Positions 10,751 to 20,830 of a stretch of 44,529 nt of DNA are shown one piece after another. The first letter of the stretch is position 1, and each line of letters begins with the position of its first letter. This DNA is from Chara braunii (lineage: Eukaryota > Streptophyta > Charophyceae > Charales > Characeae): positions 1,657,966-1,702,494 of the forward strand of contig BFEA01000212.1 of the NCBI GenBank assembly GCA_003427395.1, in the 5' to 3' direction. The notes under the pieces were generated by a model. It did not search any database and had not been told where the DNA came from. It saw nothing but the letters and a program-made list of their open reading frames with translations. The translations under genes and the position numbers were made by a program.

Positions 10751-12552
10751 AGTAAGGGAAGGGTTGCCGGTCCCTTGCTCCACCAAGAGGAAAAGGATGT
10801 GAGGATTGAAAGGACTTGCTGAATGAAAGAAGGTCAGTTGACTCGACCAACGCCCTGAATGCATGACAGAAAAAAGTGGCTGAGACAAGAGAAGAGTAAT
10901 GGATAAGGGGAAGGAACCAAAAGAAAATAGACATGCGGGAGAGATTATGTGTTGACCCCAAATGGGGGTTGTGCTTGTTTGCATCGAGTGTGCAGGTGAG
11001 TAACCCATTAAAGTGCTTTGTGCAAGACGGCGCCCCGTGAGACCGGGTGGCAAAAAGGGAAGACGCGGGAATGGGTTGTGAATGTAACCCTCGCCCATGG
11101 ATGAGCCTTTGTCGTATGTTGCTTCCCTTTGAATGAAAGAAGGGACTGAATGATTGGGTGTCGGCAAGGATGTTGGATGAATGAGAGGACCACAGAGTCC
11201 CATGAGTGTGTGGGTGGGGCCCCTAAAAGACTAAGGGGTGTATAGACAAGCAATGAAACAAGATATGTGAATGAGTGATTAGTGCAAAGTATGTAGGATG
11301 TGGGCACTTAGATTGGTAAGAGGCCGGGAACAACGGGGCGCCCAAGTGATGCGATAAGGGCCATGTGACTTAGTTATCAGGCCTAAGCTGAGATGCGAGT
11401 CCTCAGCGTCGATATAAGACTTGAGCGAGAGAGAAGGGAGAGAACAGCCAAACGGCGAGAGAGGGAGAGAGAGAGTCAAACATCAAGGGGAGGGGGAATG
11501 TACTTACCTGTGTTGAGTTGCAGTCGGCCACAGGCACTGGACACTTGACTCTCCAGCTGTATAATATCATATTTTGAGTGGTTATCCATCTGGCGCTGAT
11601 TCATGCATTCTCTCTCAGGCATTGTGTGAACCTTCATGTGAATGCTTTCTTCTTGCACGTTTGAGTTGGGTTGGATTTGCGAGGTTCAATGCATACACAA
11701 GCACAGTGCACAAATTTGGAAATGTCTGCAATTTGTGGAAGAGCAAATAAATATGAAAATTGATTAATTAAATTTAATTGATAATTAAGGAACCTGGATC
11801 ATTCAGAAAAATCGCGAGAACTATTCTAAGAACAGATCTACTGGTCAGTCAAAATAGACTTGTGCACCCCTGCTTCGGCCCCCACTCTCCCGCCTCAGTC
11901 TGATGGTCTGCGTCGCTTGTGTGCAAGAGGCTCTTCTTCAGGGGCAGCTCAAGGGTACTGGCGTTTTAAGGCAATAGCTTTGGCTTTGCACTATTCTGTG
12001 TAAATAGTTTGGAGCCTCGGAGGTTCGTTCGGGAAAAAGAATGTTTGAATTGTACTACTTCCTAGCCTTCACAACGGAGCCCTGTTGTTGCCTCTGTTCT
12101 CTCATTAACTGCCCTGGCTTCCCTCCGAAGCTTGACACTTGTCCTTTTCACCATCTAGCACCGGTAGGTCAGACTAACCTAATGGTGAACGTACTCAGGG
12201 TGTTGTTCATCATAATAGAAAGGAACCCTGGCCATCAGACTACAAGAGACAGGATGTCGTAATGAAACGACACTTCAATGGACGTGCCTTGCCTAATTGA
12301 AGGTCGTGAACACCTCCTACTTTGCCCTGTTCACACCCTATTCATCAGTTCCATGCAGCAGATCTGAAGACATGCAGGCATGCAACCAGAGCATGCAAGA
12401 GCAAAAACCAAGAACGCAGACAGGAAATGCCAAGAGCTGCAAAGAGCTTCACACTTACGAAAGACGCGTGGGCTCTTTGGTGCGGGTTGCTGAATAGCAG
12501 ATTCATCAATGAGATTGATTCTCTTTGTCTGTCAAATGGTCAATGTACAAAT
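10751..12552. other. central region of foldback element, part 1
   Basis: No recognised gene. A minus-strand open frame at 10703-11203 (166 codons) overlaps the 47-bp array and looks fortuitous. GAATGAAAGAAGG occurs twice (about 10821 and 11134). An AT-rich patch lies at about 11745-11790. Confidence 0.4.
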
Positions 12553-12554
12553 TG

Positions 12555-12720
12555 AGAGCTGGGCTCAGTTGGTACACCCATGGACTGTTGAAACACAGAC
12601 CTAAGTTCAAATCCCAATTGAACTAGATGAATGAAATTCCTGAATTACCTGGGGCTGGTCAGTTTGACGATGATATCTAAAGGCCGTTGCCCTCTTTTGT
12701 TTTTTCAAAAAAAGAAGAGA
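12555..12720 (+). repeat. tRNA-derived SINE candidate
   Basis: An A-box-like GGGCTCAGTTGGTACAC (12561-12577) and a B-box-like AAGTTCAAATCCC (12603-12615) have tRNA-like spacing of about 42 nt, followed by about 100 nt ending in a T-run/A-run (TTTTGTTTTTTCAAAAAAAG). Cloverleaf pairing is poor, so this is a tRNA-derived retroposon rather than a tRNA gene. It lies just beyond a donor-like site of the minus-strand exon candidate, that is, within its putative intron. No target duplication was identified. Confidence 0.5.
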
Positions 12721-12756
12721 TCCATGGTTGGTGATGCAGCATGGAAGATTGCTTAC

Positions 12757-13452
12757 CTTGTGATGCTCCTCCTGACTTCCCTCACCCATCAGGGAGATAA
12801 AGTGGATGCTGTCACACACATTCTGCCGGTCGTTGTGCACATCGTTTCTCTTCGAGTCCCCAGACTTGAGGAACCATTCAGCATCCTGCAACTGAGAGTC
12901 CATCCCAACTGCCATTTGGAGGTTGGTAGAACCGTCTTCTTGGCACGCGCAGAAGTCTCCCTGCAATCTGTCAAGCCGCTGTGATTGAGTGCCTAGTTCG
13001 GCGGCTGCTGAGGCTGATGTTACTGCAACATCAACTGCAGTCAAAGGGCTGACAGACGGGTTGGCCCAGTCGCCAAAGAGGACATCAGAGCCATCAGTGC
13101 CATCAAGAAATACGTGAAGCGCCCAATATGCATCCACCAGCGACGTCGGGAGTGTCTCTGCTGTAGCCTTGGTGGCTGAAGGAATCTGGCAGTCTAAATT
13201 GGAATTGCCCACCGTCCAAGCGGATGGTTTCGCTACAGGGATTCCTTGATTCGCCAAGCCTGAGCACTTTAATATGGCCTCCTCTTCAGTCTTCATGACA
13301 CTAGCCATGGTGCCAAAAACCTCCTTTTCTCTCGTTAATCTAACCATGCTGGGTGCATTTCTCTGAGAAGATTTGCCATGAACGAAGACTTCGTTCCTGT
13401 TCCTTTTCACAAGCTGCTCCATCCTCCTGAGCTGAGATGCCAAAAACGTCAT
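12757..13452 (-). CDS. hypothetical exon-like open frame (captured gene fragment?)
   Basis: The minus strand is open for about 230 codons from ATG 13452 to a donor-like CAAG|GTAAGC at 12757/12756; beyond it the frame runs through intron-like sequence and the SINE to about 12607. An acceptor-like TCAGCTCAG just inside the 5' end (about 13427) would give an exon of about 670 nt. The predicted peptide is of mixed composition, with a Ser/Ala-rich stretch, Gln-rich parts and a His-Lys end; I recognise no domain. Composition is more protein-like than anything else in the foldback centre, which suggests a host gene fragment picked up by the element, as known for Pack-MULEs and Foldbacks. A fortuitous frame is not excluded. 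Confidence 0.35.
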
Positions 13453-13904
13453 TCCAGCTCACACAGGGCACATTTGGGCCAATCACCAGTATCGATGGGT
13501 CCCCATTTACAAAAAACAAGAGCAGCAAGTTCTTCATTTTGTTAGATATCAAAGGGGTGGACGAAATTGCTGCTTGAATACATGCTTCAGAGTTTCTCAC
13601 TGCTCAGACTTGCACAGTAGCATTATGACACCGATAACATTTTCCCTGGCAGTCAATATTGCAATCAGACTCGACTTCTTCACCACACAGCATGCATGAA
13701 AGCAGATGGTAAACACACTGGCGCCAGGCGCCCACACACAAAGCTCAGAGATATCAAGGCCGAGAACGGAGTTCAGATTCAACTTGCTTTGAATTGGCTA
13801 TGGCGACTGTGCGCCTTCACAACCCACTTCCAACCTGTATCCTCAGTACACACTTACACGCACGCTACTCTAGATGTGGCATACTGCGCAGCCACACGGG
13901 CCTG

Positions 13905-14140
13905 CAAGGCCCGACCAGACAGAAAATCAGGGCCCTGTGTCGATTTCAGCCTAAAAGCCTGAAAACAAGGCCCTACAGGCCCTGTGTCGTTTCAGCCTTT
14001 CAGCCTGAAAACGAGGGCCTACAGGCCGTGTCGTTTCAGCCTGAAAGCCTGAAAACGCTACAGGCCCTGTGTCGGTTCAGCCTAAAACAGGGCCCTCCAG
14101 GCCCCGAGTCTTTTCAGCCTGAAACGGAGGGCCATTTTCA
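13905..14140 (-). repeat. 47-bp-type tandem repeats, right arm (degenerate)
   Basis: About five diverged copies of the 47-bp unit in inverted orientation (core TTTCAGCCTGAAAGCCTGAAAAC plus GGCCCTACAGGCCC), with variable unit lengths. Much less homogeneous than the left-arm array. Confidence 0.8.
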
Positions 14141-14542
14141 GGCCCTCATAAGATCGACCTGCCCTGAAACTTAGGCACCAGACCAGGGTTTTAGCACAGG
14201 CCATTTTGGGCCTGTTTTTCCAGACAACCTTTGTTTGAACTTCAAGGCCAGGGTCTGGCACGTTTTGGCATTGGCAAGAGCAGCCTCCTGGACGGGCCAG
14301 TAGTACTATATAAGACTGGCCCGCCCTGCAGGCTGCAGGTAGTTCATAGGGACTTCCCAGGAACTTCACGTGCAGTTCAGGAGGCAGGAGGTAGTCTTCA
14401 GGATTCGGCAGCAGCACTCTGGAGGAGCGCTGCAGGAGTAGTAGGCGTTAGCAGTAGTCTTCAGCGCTGGTCGCTAGTAGGAGCTAGAGTAGCGTTGGAG
14501 AGAGAGAGAGAGAGATGGTTGGCGGAGGCCAGGGAGACTTAC

Positions 14543-14579
14543 CCGTGGCGCCATAGCACCAGCTTCGTCTTCGATGTAC
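14543..14579 (-). other. putative 37-nt micro-exon in right arm
   Basis: On the minus strand: TACTAAC, then TTGTTGCAG acceptor, 37 nt, and donor GTAAGTCT. Mirror counterpart of 9986-10022. Confidence 0.4.
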
Positions 14580-15055
14580 CTGCAACAAGGCGCCAGCTTC
14601 ACAGGTTAGTACCGGACAGAGAGAGAGAGAGAGAGAGTTCTACGTCTTCCTCTTCTAAGTCCACAATCTCTTCCTCACCCTCTCGCTACCTGACTTCTCA
14701 GTATCTGCAAACTACGAGAGAGAGAGACGGGTGACTTTGGGACTTGACGATATTGGATCCAGACTCGACATTGGGATTCAGACATTTGGCGAGGGATTAT
14801 TTGGGACCTGTACAGAAGACTTGGTGTTGGCAACATTCCCATCTTCCCCTCCTCTTCGTCTAACCCCCCTCTTCTTCGTCTGTGTATGGTTGGGGACTAG
14901 CGCATTCTTCCTGTGTGAGTGCCAGGCCCCTTCCCACCATGGAATGATGATGATGTATGTTTGGTCTGCATTACAACATTGATTGTTCGGATCATTGGTA
15001 TTTAAGCCTTCCGCTGTGCTATCCTTTACTATGCGAGAGAGGTCGGTTCTTGATC

Positions 15056-15495
15056 TGGTCTGCACCGTTACGGTATGCGACACTAGATCTCCTTGGATGT
15101 CCCACACATGCTCACACCTCACCGCACACTCCCGCACACAGTTGCTACAGACTAACTCTAACCTATGGCAGCTATGGCTGCCTTCTACCTCCTGTCTACT
15201 AGCGGCGATGGCCACTCCGTCTCCCTCGCAGCCCACTTCTACTTTGGGCATCTGCAGACCACCTCGCAGAAGATGCTCGGGCAGCGCTTCCGCATGGCTT
15301 ACAGCAGAATGAATGAATGGCTGGACGCTGCCTCTTGATTTATACTTTATTGGTTGCTGGTCTGCTCCTTTCCACCGGGCCCATGGTGCACACAATCCCA
15401 CATGGTACCTGCTGAACTGCCCACTTGCCCACTTGCCTCTGGCCTAACGTGAACAGCTATTGAAAGGCCACTTCCGGACCTTCCGGAAGTCTGTA
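15056..15495. other. unannotated flank of foldback element
   Basis: No feature recognised; open frames are short and family-less. Confidence 0.4.
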
Positions 15496-15602
15496 GACTT
15501 GGCCTTTCGGGACTATAGCAGCTACGACTCGACCTCTCAGGAGTAGCAGCTACGACCTTGACCTTTCAGAATTGCAACAGCTATGACCCCTACACAGCTA
15601 CG
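15496..15602 (+). repeat. about 30-bp degenerate tandem repeats, 3-4 units
   Basis: Repeated CCTTTCRGG..TAGCAGCTACGAC-like segments ending near 15523, 15550, 15580 and 15602. Function unknown. Confidence 0.6.
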
Positions 15603-15666
15603 GGCCCTACCTGACCGACCTACGGTTCAAAAACCGACAGCCCCACTACCCTACAACATCAGACAG

Positions 15667-15760
15667 GCGACCTGTGAGACACAGGTCGCGGGTTCAAACA
15701 CACACAGGGCAACTGATACTGTACACGGGTAAGGGCAAGGTCTGGGGATCGAGCCCTGGG
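15667..15760 (+). repeat. tRNA-like/SINE-like fragment
   Basis: A 9-bp stem with 5-nt loop (GCGACCTGT 15667-15675, ACAGGTCGC 15681-15689) is followed directly by GGGTTCAAAC, a B-box-like motif. A second B-box-like GGGATCGAGCC lies near 15746. The arrangement recalls an anticodon/T-arm remnant of a tRNA-derived retroposon. No complete cloverleaf. Confidence 0.3.
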
Positions 15761-16019
15761 ATTTGCATCTGCTACCGTAAAGGTGAAAACCGTTTCAATA
15801 TCAATCCCGGCAGGGTTGCATCCCCGCCAACCGATCGGGCCGACGCCCGACCGTATTGTACCGACCGATCGGGGCTGACCGGTCGGCGGTAGCCGACGGC
15901 TCAGAAAACAGTCTTCCTCTGATTTTTTTTTTGTTTTGACTTCGGGGCTGTACTGCACTTGCTGAGTACAGCCCAAATCCGCTGAGAAACTTTGGTTTCG
16001 GGGTGGGGGGGTTTGTGTG

Positions 16020-16169
16020 NNNNNNNNNNNNNNNNNNNNNNNNNNNNNNNNNNNNNNNNNNNNNNNNNNNNNNNNNNNNNNNNNNNNNNNNNNNNNNNNN
16101 NNNNNNNNNNNNNNNNNNNNNNNNNNNNNNNNNNNNNNNNNNNNNNNNNNNNNNNNNNNNNNNNNNNNN
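16020..16169. other. assembly gap (150 N)
   Basis: Unknown bases between a G-rich run and a GA microsatellite. Open frames that cross it carry no information. Confidence 0.99.

Positions 16170-16220
<51 letters not shown>
16170..16220. repeat. (GA)n microsatellite next to gap
   Basis: About 25 GA dinucleotides, followed by TGGGGGGGGG. The repeat probably caused the gap, so its true length is unknown. Confidence 0.95.
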
Positions 16221-16224
<4 letters not shown>

Positions 16225-16513
16225 GGGGGGAAATGTAAACAAATAGCTCCTTATTAATATTTATTTCAAACCCCCTGCGGGTTATCCGAGAGGGCCCTGC
16301 ACATAATCAGCGAGGGCCACGTTGCCATGAACGAGGTAGTAGTCATAGCCATGCTGAAAGTATGGCACGCCAAGTATATATGCTGTTGATTCACTTTAAG
16401 GACCATGTTTCAGCAGTTATGGGACCACTGAGCACGCGAGTTTCACGGCAATAGCAGGCCAACTCACCACGTGCAATTCAGGGCTTCCCTCCACTAAAAA
16501 TGTGCAAAACTAG

Positions 16514-16762
16514 AATGAATCTTCTGCTAGAACATGGAACTGTACGCCGCCATATGTTTTGTCTTTTGTGCAAGTGGTGACGAGTGAAGCAAGGCCCTTA
16601 GGGCCACTTGTCGTTGGAAAAGGAAACAAAAGAAAGAGGAATGAATCTTTTGCTAGAACATGGAACACATACGCCGCATATGTTTTGTCTTTTGTGCTGG
16701 TGACGAGTGGAGCAAGGCCCTTAGGGGCACTGCTCGTAGGAAAAAGAAACGAAAGAAAGAGA
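16514..16762 (+). repeat. 126-bp direct tandem duplication (2 units)
   Basis: Units start at AATGAATCTTYTGCTAGAAC (16514 and 16640) and share TATGTTTTGTCTTTTGTGC, AGCAAGGCCCTTAGGG and the closing GAAAGAGR. 126 is a multiple of three, so a 16559-16807 frame stays open through both units; I regard it as a by-product. Confidence 0.9.
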
Positions 16763-16969
16763 GAGCTACATTCTATAACTGCTCTCTTGAATTTTATAAA
16801 AGGTTAGCTATGGGTCCATAACACATTCTCACCCAAGACCCTTCTACAAGCTAATCCTAGGTCTGCCTCTAAGTCAGTGCCTAACGCAAGGCAGACCTAT
16901 GGCAGCGTCTCTCCTATTCAGGGTGGATTGCCAAAGTCGCCACCGGTCAAAATATAATCTAACTCCTCT

Positions 16970-17545
16970 AAACTAAGAAAATTTCGGCAGCGCTTCCCGT
17001 AGGAAAAGTGTCTTCCCAAAATTTATAATAACTCAAGTACGAAAACAAAATTCAAACTCTAATTCAGGACAGTCAAATTTTGTCTAACTCTCTGAATTAG
17101 TAAAAATTTGGGCAACATCTCCTTTAGAAAGGTACTTCCCAGATTTATACTAAGTCAGATAGGAACTCAGAAGCCAGACTTGATGTCGACTTCAAGACAA
17201 AGTTCAATGAACCCCTTAGATTTGTAGAAATTTCGGCAGCGCTTCCCGTAGAGAAAGTACTACTCCAAGGTTTATACAAAGCTAAGTCCAACGTCTAGAA
17301 AATAACTTTGACTTCCCAAAGTCCAATTTTGTTCAACTTCTTGAATCAATAAAAATTTTGGCAACACTCCCTTTAGAAAATGAGACTTCCCAAATTTTTA
17401 CTAAATCATGTATATAATTTAGACAAACTGGGTTTTTGAAAGCCAAAATTTGACTAACTCCTTGGTTTTGTAAAAATTTCGGCAGCGCTTCCCGTAGAGA
17501 AAGTGACTTACCGAAATTTATACAAGACCGAGTATAATAAAAGAT
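16970..17545 (+). repeat. about 124-bp tandem array of two alternating variants, 5 units
   Basis: Anchor GGCAR at 16986, 17111, 17235, 17360 and 17481 (spacings 125, 124, 125, 121). Units 1, 3 and 5 carry TTTCGGCAGCGCTTCCCGTA. Units 2 and 4 carry a GGCAACAYCTCCTTTAGAAA-like version. The effective period is therefore a dimer of about 249 bp. GGCAGCGCTTCC is also the core of the unrelated 54-bp array inside the LTRs at 29.4 and 39.1 kb. Confidence 0.9.
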
Positions 17546-17810
17546 CCCAGAAAATGCAGAAATGGACCTAAGTAAAAAAAACTTAGCTTAGAAAATGCAG
17601 GAAATGAAACTAACTTATCTAGCTCTAGCACATGACGAACAACTAAAGCAACTACCTATCAAACTGAATCTCATACTAAGTAGTAATCTCACTCAGCCAC
17701 ATGCCGGTCAAACCACAAATGTAAGTACTCTCACCATCCCAAACTCATCTTATCAAACAATAGTTCATAGTCTCTCAATGATTTACCCCTTTATACCCAG
17801 CTTACATAGG

Positions 17811-18540
17811 GCATAAAGCTAGACCACCTAAACTTATTGAACATGTCTAGCTCAGCCATTGAGTATACACAAACACAGGGCACAACAACTTTTCTCTTCT
17901 TTGGGCATATGACTAGGCCACCCTAGTCGCCCTGAACTGTTTAAGTATCCCAGTTTTATATAATTATATGCCCTTAGTCTCCTGAGGTAGCATATAACTG
18001 AACCGATCATCTTTAGCTCAAGATTCAGTCTGCCCCTTCGTACCACAAATTTACTCTTAGTTAATACTCTCTTCAGTTTGTGATAAGCTATAGTCAGACC
18101 ACCCAAACTTATGGAACACTGTCTGACTAACTTGTTTTTAGATAAAATAATAATAAAGTACAGCCAAGTTATAGCCTTTTGGTTCCAGCATGTGCATGAC
18201 ATTGGACCAAGACCACCCGAACTTATGGAACATGCCTGGTCCTCAGCCTGGTTAATTCTCTTAAAGCTAAAGCAGAAAGAGGCTGAGCCACCCAAACTTA
18301 TGGAACATGCTCAGACCTCCTCGTTCAGAACCAAAAGAAACTGAAAGAAACCCAAAGTAAACAAGGCGACCAAGCCACCCAAACTAATTGGACATGCTTG
18401 GTCCCTGAAAAGTCAATCACAGTCAGCCCTCACAAGTCAGAGCAACCAGACCACCCAAACTTATGGAACATTTCTGGTTCTCCAGGCAATTCAAAATAAA
18501 CATAGCACTGAGTCTCCCCAAACTTATGGAGACTTGCCCA
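17811..18540. repeat. array of hairpins with conserved loop and variable stems
   Basis: Core loop CACCCAAACTTATGGAACAT or close variants is bracketed by self-complementary arms that differ from copy to copy: 17817-17852 (AGCTAGAC/GTCTAGCT), 18091-18129 (TAGTCAGAC/GTCTGACTA), 18204-18242 (GGACCA.../...TGGTCC with one bulge), 18281-18317 (GGCTGAGC/GCTCAGACC, one bulge), 18368-18403 (GACCAAGC/GCTTGGTC), 18444-18479 (AACCAGA/TCTGGTT) and 18511-18534 (AGTCTCC/GGAGACT, stem moved into the loop). Relatives with another loop lie at 17911-17928 and 17964-17997 (TTATATGC/GCATATAA). No open frame explains it. Confidence 0.85.
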
Positions 18541-20225
18541 GCCTTTGATAACCCAGTCCAACAAGCAATACTGCCTTCCTCCCATCCTTCCCCCCCGATG
18601 CAATCCCATAATTTGCTTTCAGTCAAGCAATAAAACTGAAACTGACATTGCGCATACCTTCCTTTATTTAGTCTGGTTCGTGTCCTGAAAATCAAACTGA
18701 AAGTCAAAGTAGGGATGCAGGCAATATACCCAGCCAACCATAGCAAGAAATACAGGTACGGGTTATAGCTGGGTTTATAGAGGGAAAGCAATGATTACCT
18801 TTCAATTCTCTGCCTCCAGAACTCCTCCTGAGTTCCCGCAGAGCTCCAGCAATCGGTGGGCTAACTCCCCACAGAGTCTTGCTGCGGTCCTACAGGTTGC
18901 AATCCCGCCTGCCGCCTTCCTCTCAGAACAAGATTAGTCTTAGATTAAGAGAGGCAGAAGGAGGGGTTTGAGACTCTCGAGATACAGGAGGGGGACAAAC
19001 TCAACTCCTAGGAGAGGGCCTTGTTGCCTTGAATCGCCTGAGGGCCCCGCAATGGCAGCCAAAATACGCAGCGGGTTATCCAGAACCGCAACCGGTCGCA
19101 GCAACAATGGTCGAACTATGACTATCACAACAATTAACCCTTCTCCGACGATCTTACAATCGCAATGATAACCTCCTCCTCAACCGAACTATTGTTATGC
19201 CATAAACAAGCTTTGTTCATATGCAGCACGCCTCTATATTCTAGTCGAAGAGTGAGCGGGACGCAGTAAAACCAGTGGAACCGCACGCTTGACAATGATG
19301 TACAATGGAAAGCTCGACATGGTGCTCCATGCTATACAAACTCTGATTTGCAGTGCCACGCAGTGCATGCTGCGCCCATCCTTTCTCCCTCTCACTTCCT
19401 TCCAGGGCGGTCCACAGTCCTTTGAATCATTGCGAACGTGTTCCACAGTCAGCGCCCTAATGGTATCAAGCTACTCCTTCAATCTTGCAGCGCCGCTTCC
19501 CTATGCTCTACACAGGTGCTATCAAAGACAGTAGGAGCTGAGTGGAGTATGGCGCACGCAGCTACCGTATGCGGCAGTTGAGCAAAAGCAAGCAGAATGC
19601 AGTCTTAAGTCAACTGTACACATCAGCTGTACGGATACAGCAATTGCAGTCTCACTTTTCAGCAGTCGCACACCCACACACACGGTTCTTTGTCATGAAG
19701 TACACTACGACGTATAGTCTCAGAAGGTGCACAGCGATGTACTGGTCTTGACTGTCTCAACACCAACCTCATCTCAACATGCGACAATCACTGTACTCCG
19801 CTAATAGCAATTCAAAAAAGTGGATAGCAGCAGCAACTTCCGAACACAACAGTGGCCAGTTCTCACAACAACAACCCTCAATAAGTACCATCGATTCTGA
19901 GCACCGCGTCCCTGGCAGAGTAAAACTCATCAGTGCTAGCGCAGATGCATCCCCTCCTTTCTGAGCATATCAGTTGCACAACAAAGGGCTTTCGAGGAGG
20001 ATGTTCCCAGCCACGGTCGTCAGGCATACACAGCCACCCTACTACTCAGCAACTGAACGATCTGTGAATGAGTTTGTTGCTGGGGTCTTCCTCCTCTGAC
20101 GACCGATAGACGAGCGCCTGACTGACAGGTAAGTCTCCAAATCGCGGCTCTCCTCACGTTACTTTCATCGTTGCCCTGATTATGCGTCCTCCAAGAGGTA
20201 AGTCACCAACCCCGCGTTTGGCTCC
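18541..20225. other. about 1.7 kb without recognised feature
   Basis: Mixed-composition DNA, only short family-less open frames on both strands. Nothing supported. Confidence 0.4.
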
Positions 20226-20228
20226 TCG

Positions 20229-20817
20229 CTTTCTCCATCCATGGGGTGAGCGAAATCACAATATGGATCTACTGCTGAATCCAAGTAGGTTCATCCCCCT
20301 TCTCATAGCATCTGCCCTCTCACGCACCCCCTACTCCCGTTAGTGTGGAATCCATTGCCCTCACGCCGAATCTGCCTTCATCATGGGATTCACCCATCCC
20401 TAGAACCTCCACTTAGATCCTTTACTTGTCAAGCACGGTCGAGGGACGGCCGAGTAGGCAGATTCTTACTCCCATTCGTTTCCTCCTTTTCCTCCTCGAC
20501 ACTTCAGCGCAGCTACTTTTTCTACTAACTTTTTCTTCACTGACTTTCTTCTAATTCTGAGCTCATAAATGAGGCCGCCATGACCCAAAACCCCCGTTAT
20601 GAATCCTCCCTCGCTCGATTTCATCTAGAAACGAGCGAGATACGTGTTTTTCCATTTCCCTCCTCCTTCACCCCCGCCATCTCCTGTGCGGCTCTTTCTT
20701 CTTCTACCTTCTACCCTACTAACCTTCTTCTAAAACTAACTGCATAATCAGGTTCACCTACCATTGCAACCCCTGTTTCAGATCTTCCCCTGCCCGTTTT
20801 CATCAAGGATCGGGCAG
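20229..20817. repeat. diverged repeats carrying loop-sharing hairpins
   Basis: Clear hairpins at 20610-20639 (CTCGCTCG/CGAGCGAG, loop ATTTCATCTAGAAA) and 20790-20817 (CTGCCCG/CGGGCAG, loop TTTTCATCAAGGAT), both with 14-nt loops sharing TTTCATC. Weaker relatives lie near 20238 (TCGCT/AGCGA) and 20366 (GAATC/GATTC, 14-nt loop with TTCATCATGG). Confidence 0.6.
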
Positions 20818-20830
20818 ATTTTCACGTTAT

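Larger units (their letters stand above)
9515..15055. mobile_element. foldback-like element with long inverted arms
   Basis: Left arm about 9515-10750 and right arm about 13880-15055 are reverse complements at roughly 75-85% by eye. Strong landmarks: GGATCCAGACTCGACATTGG (14754-14773 plus; minus at about 9808-9827), CAATCAATGT at 9589-9598 against ACATTGATTG at 14976-14985, and CCTGCAGGC/GGGCCAGT blocks. Subterminal 47-bp tandem repeats form the inner ends of both arms, as in Foldback-type DNA transposons. Similarity fades out gradually, and I could not identify a target-site duplication. The 3.1-kb centre holds no transposase that I recognise. Confidence 0.7.

Noticed and set aside
10703-11203. 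Minus-strand 166-codon open frame in the foldback centre
   Set aside because: Overlaps the 47-bp tandem array and has an internal duplicated look without any domain.
15992-16257. Open frames crossing the N gap
   Set aside because: Most residues are unknown and the rest is GA repeat.
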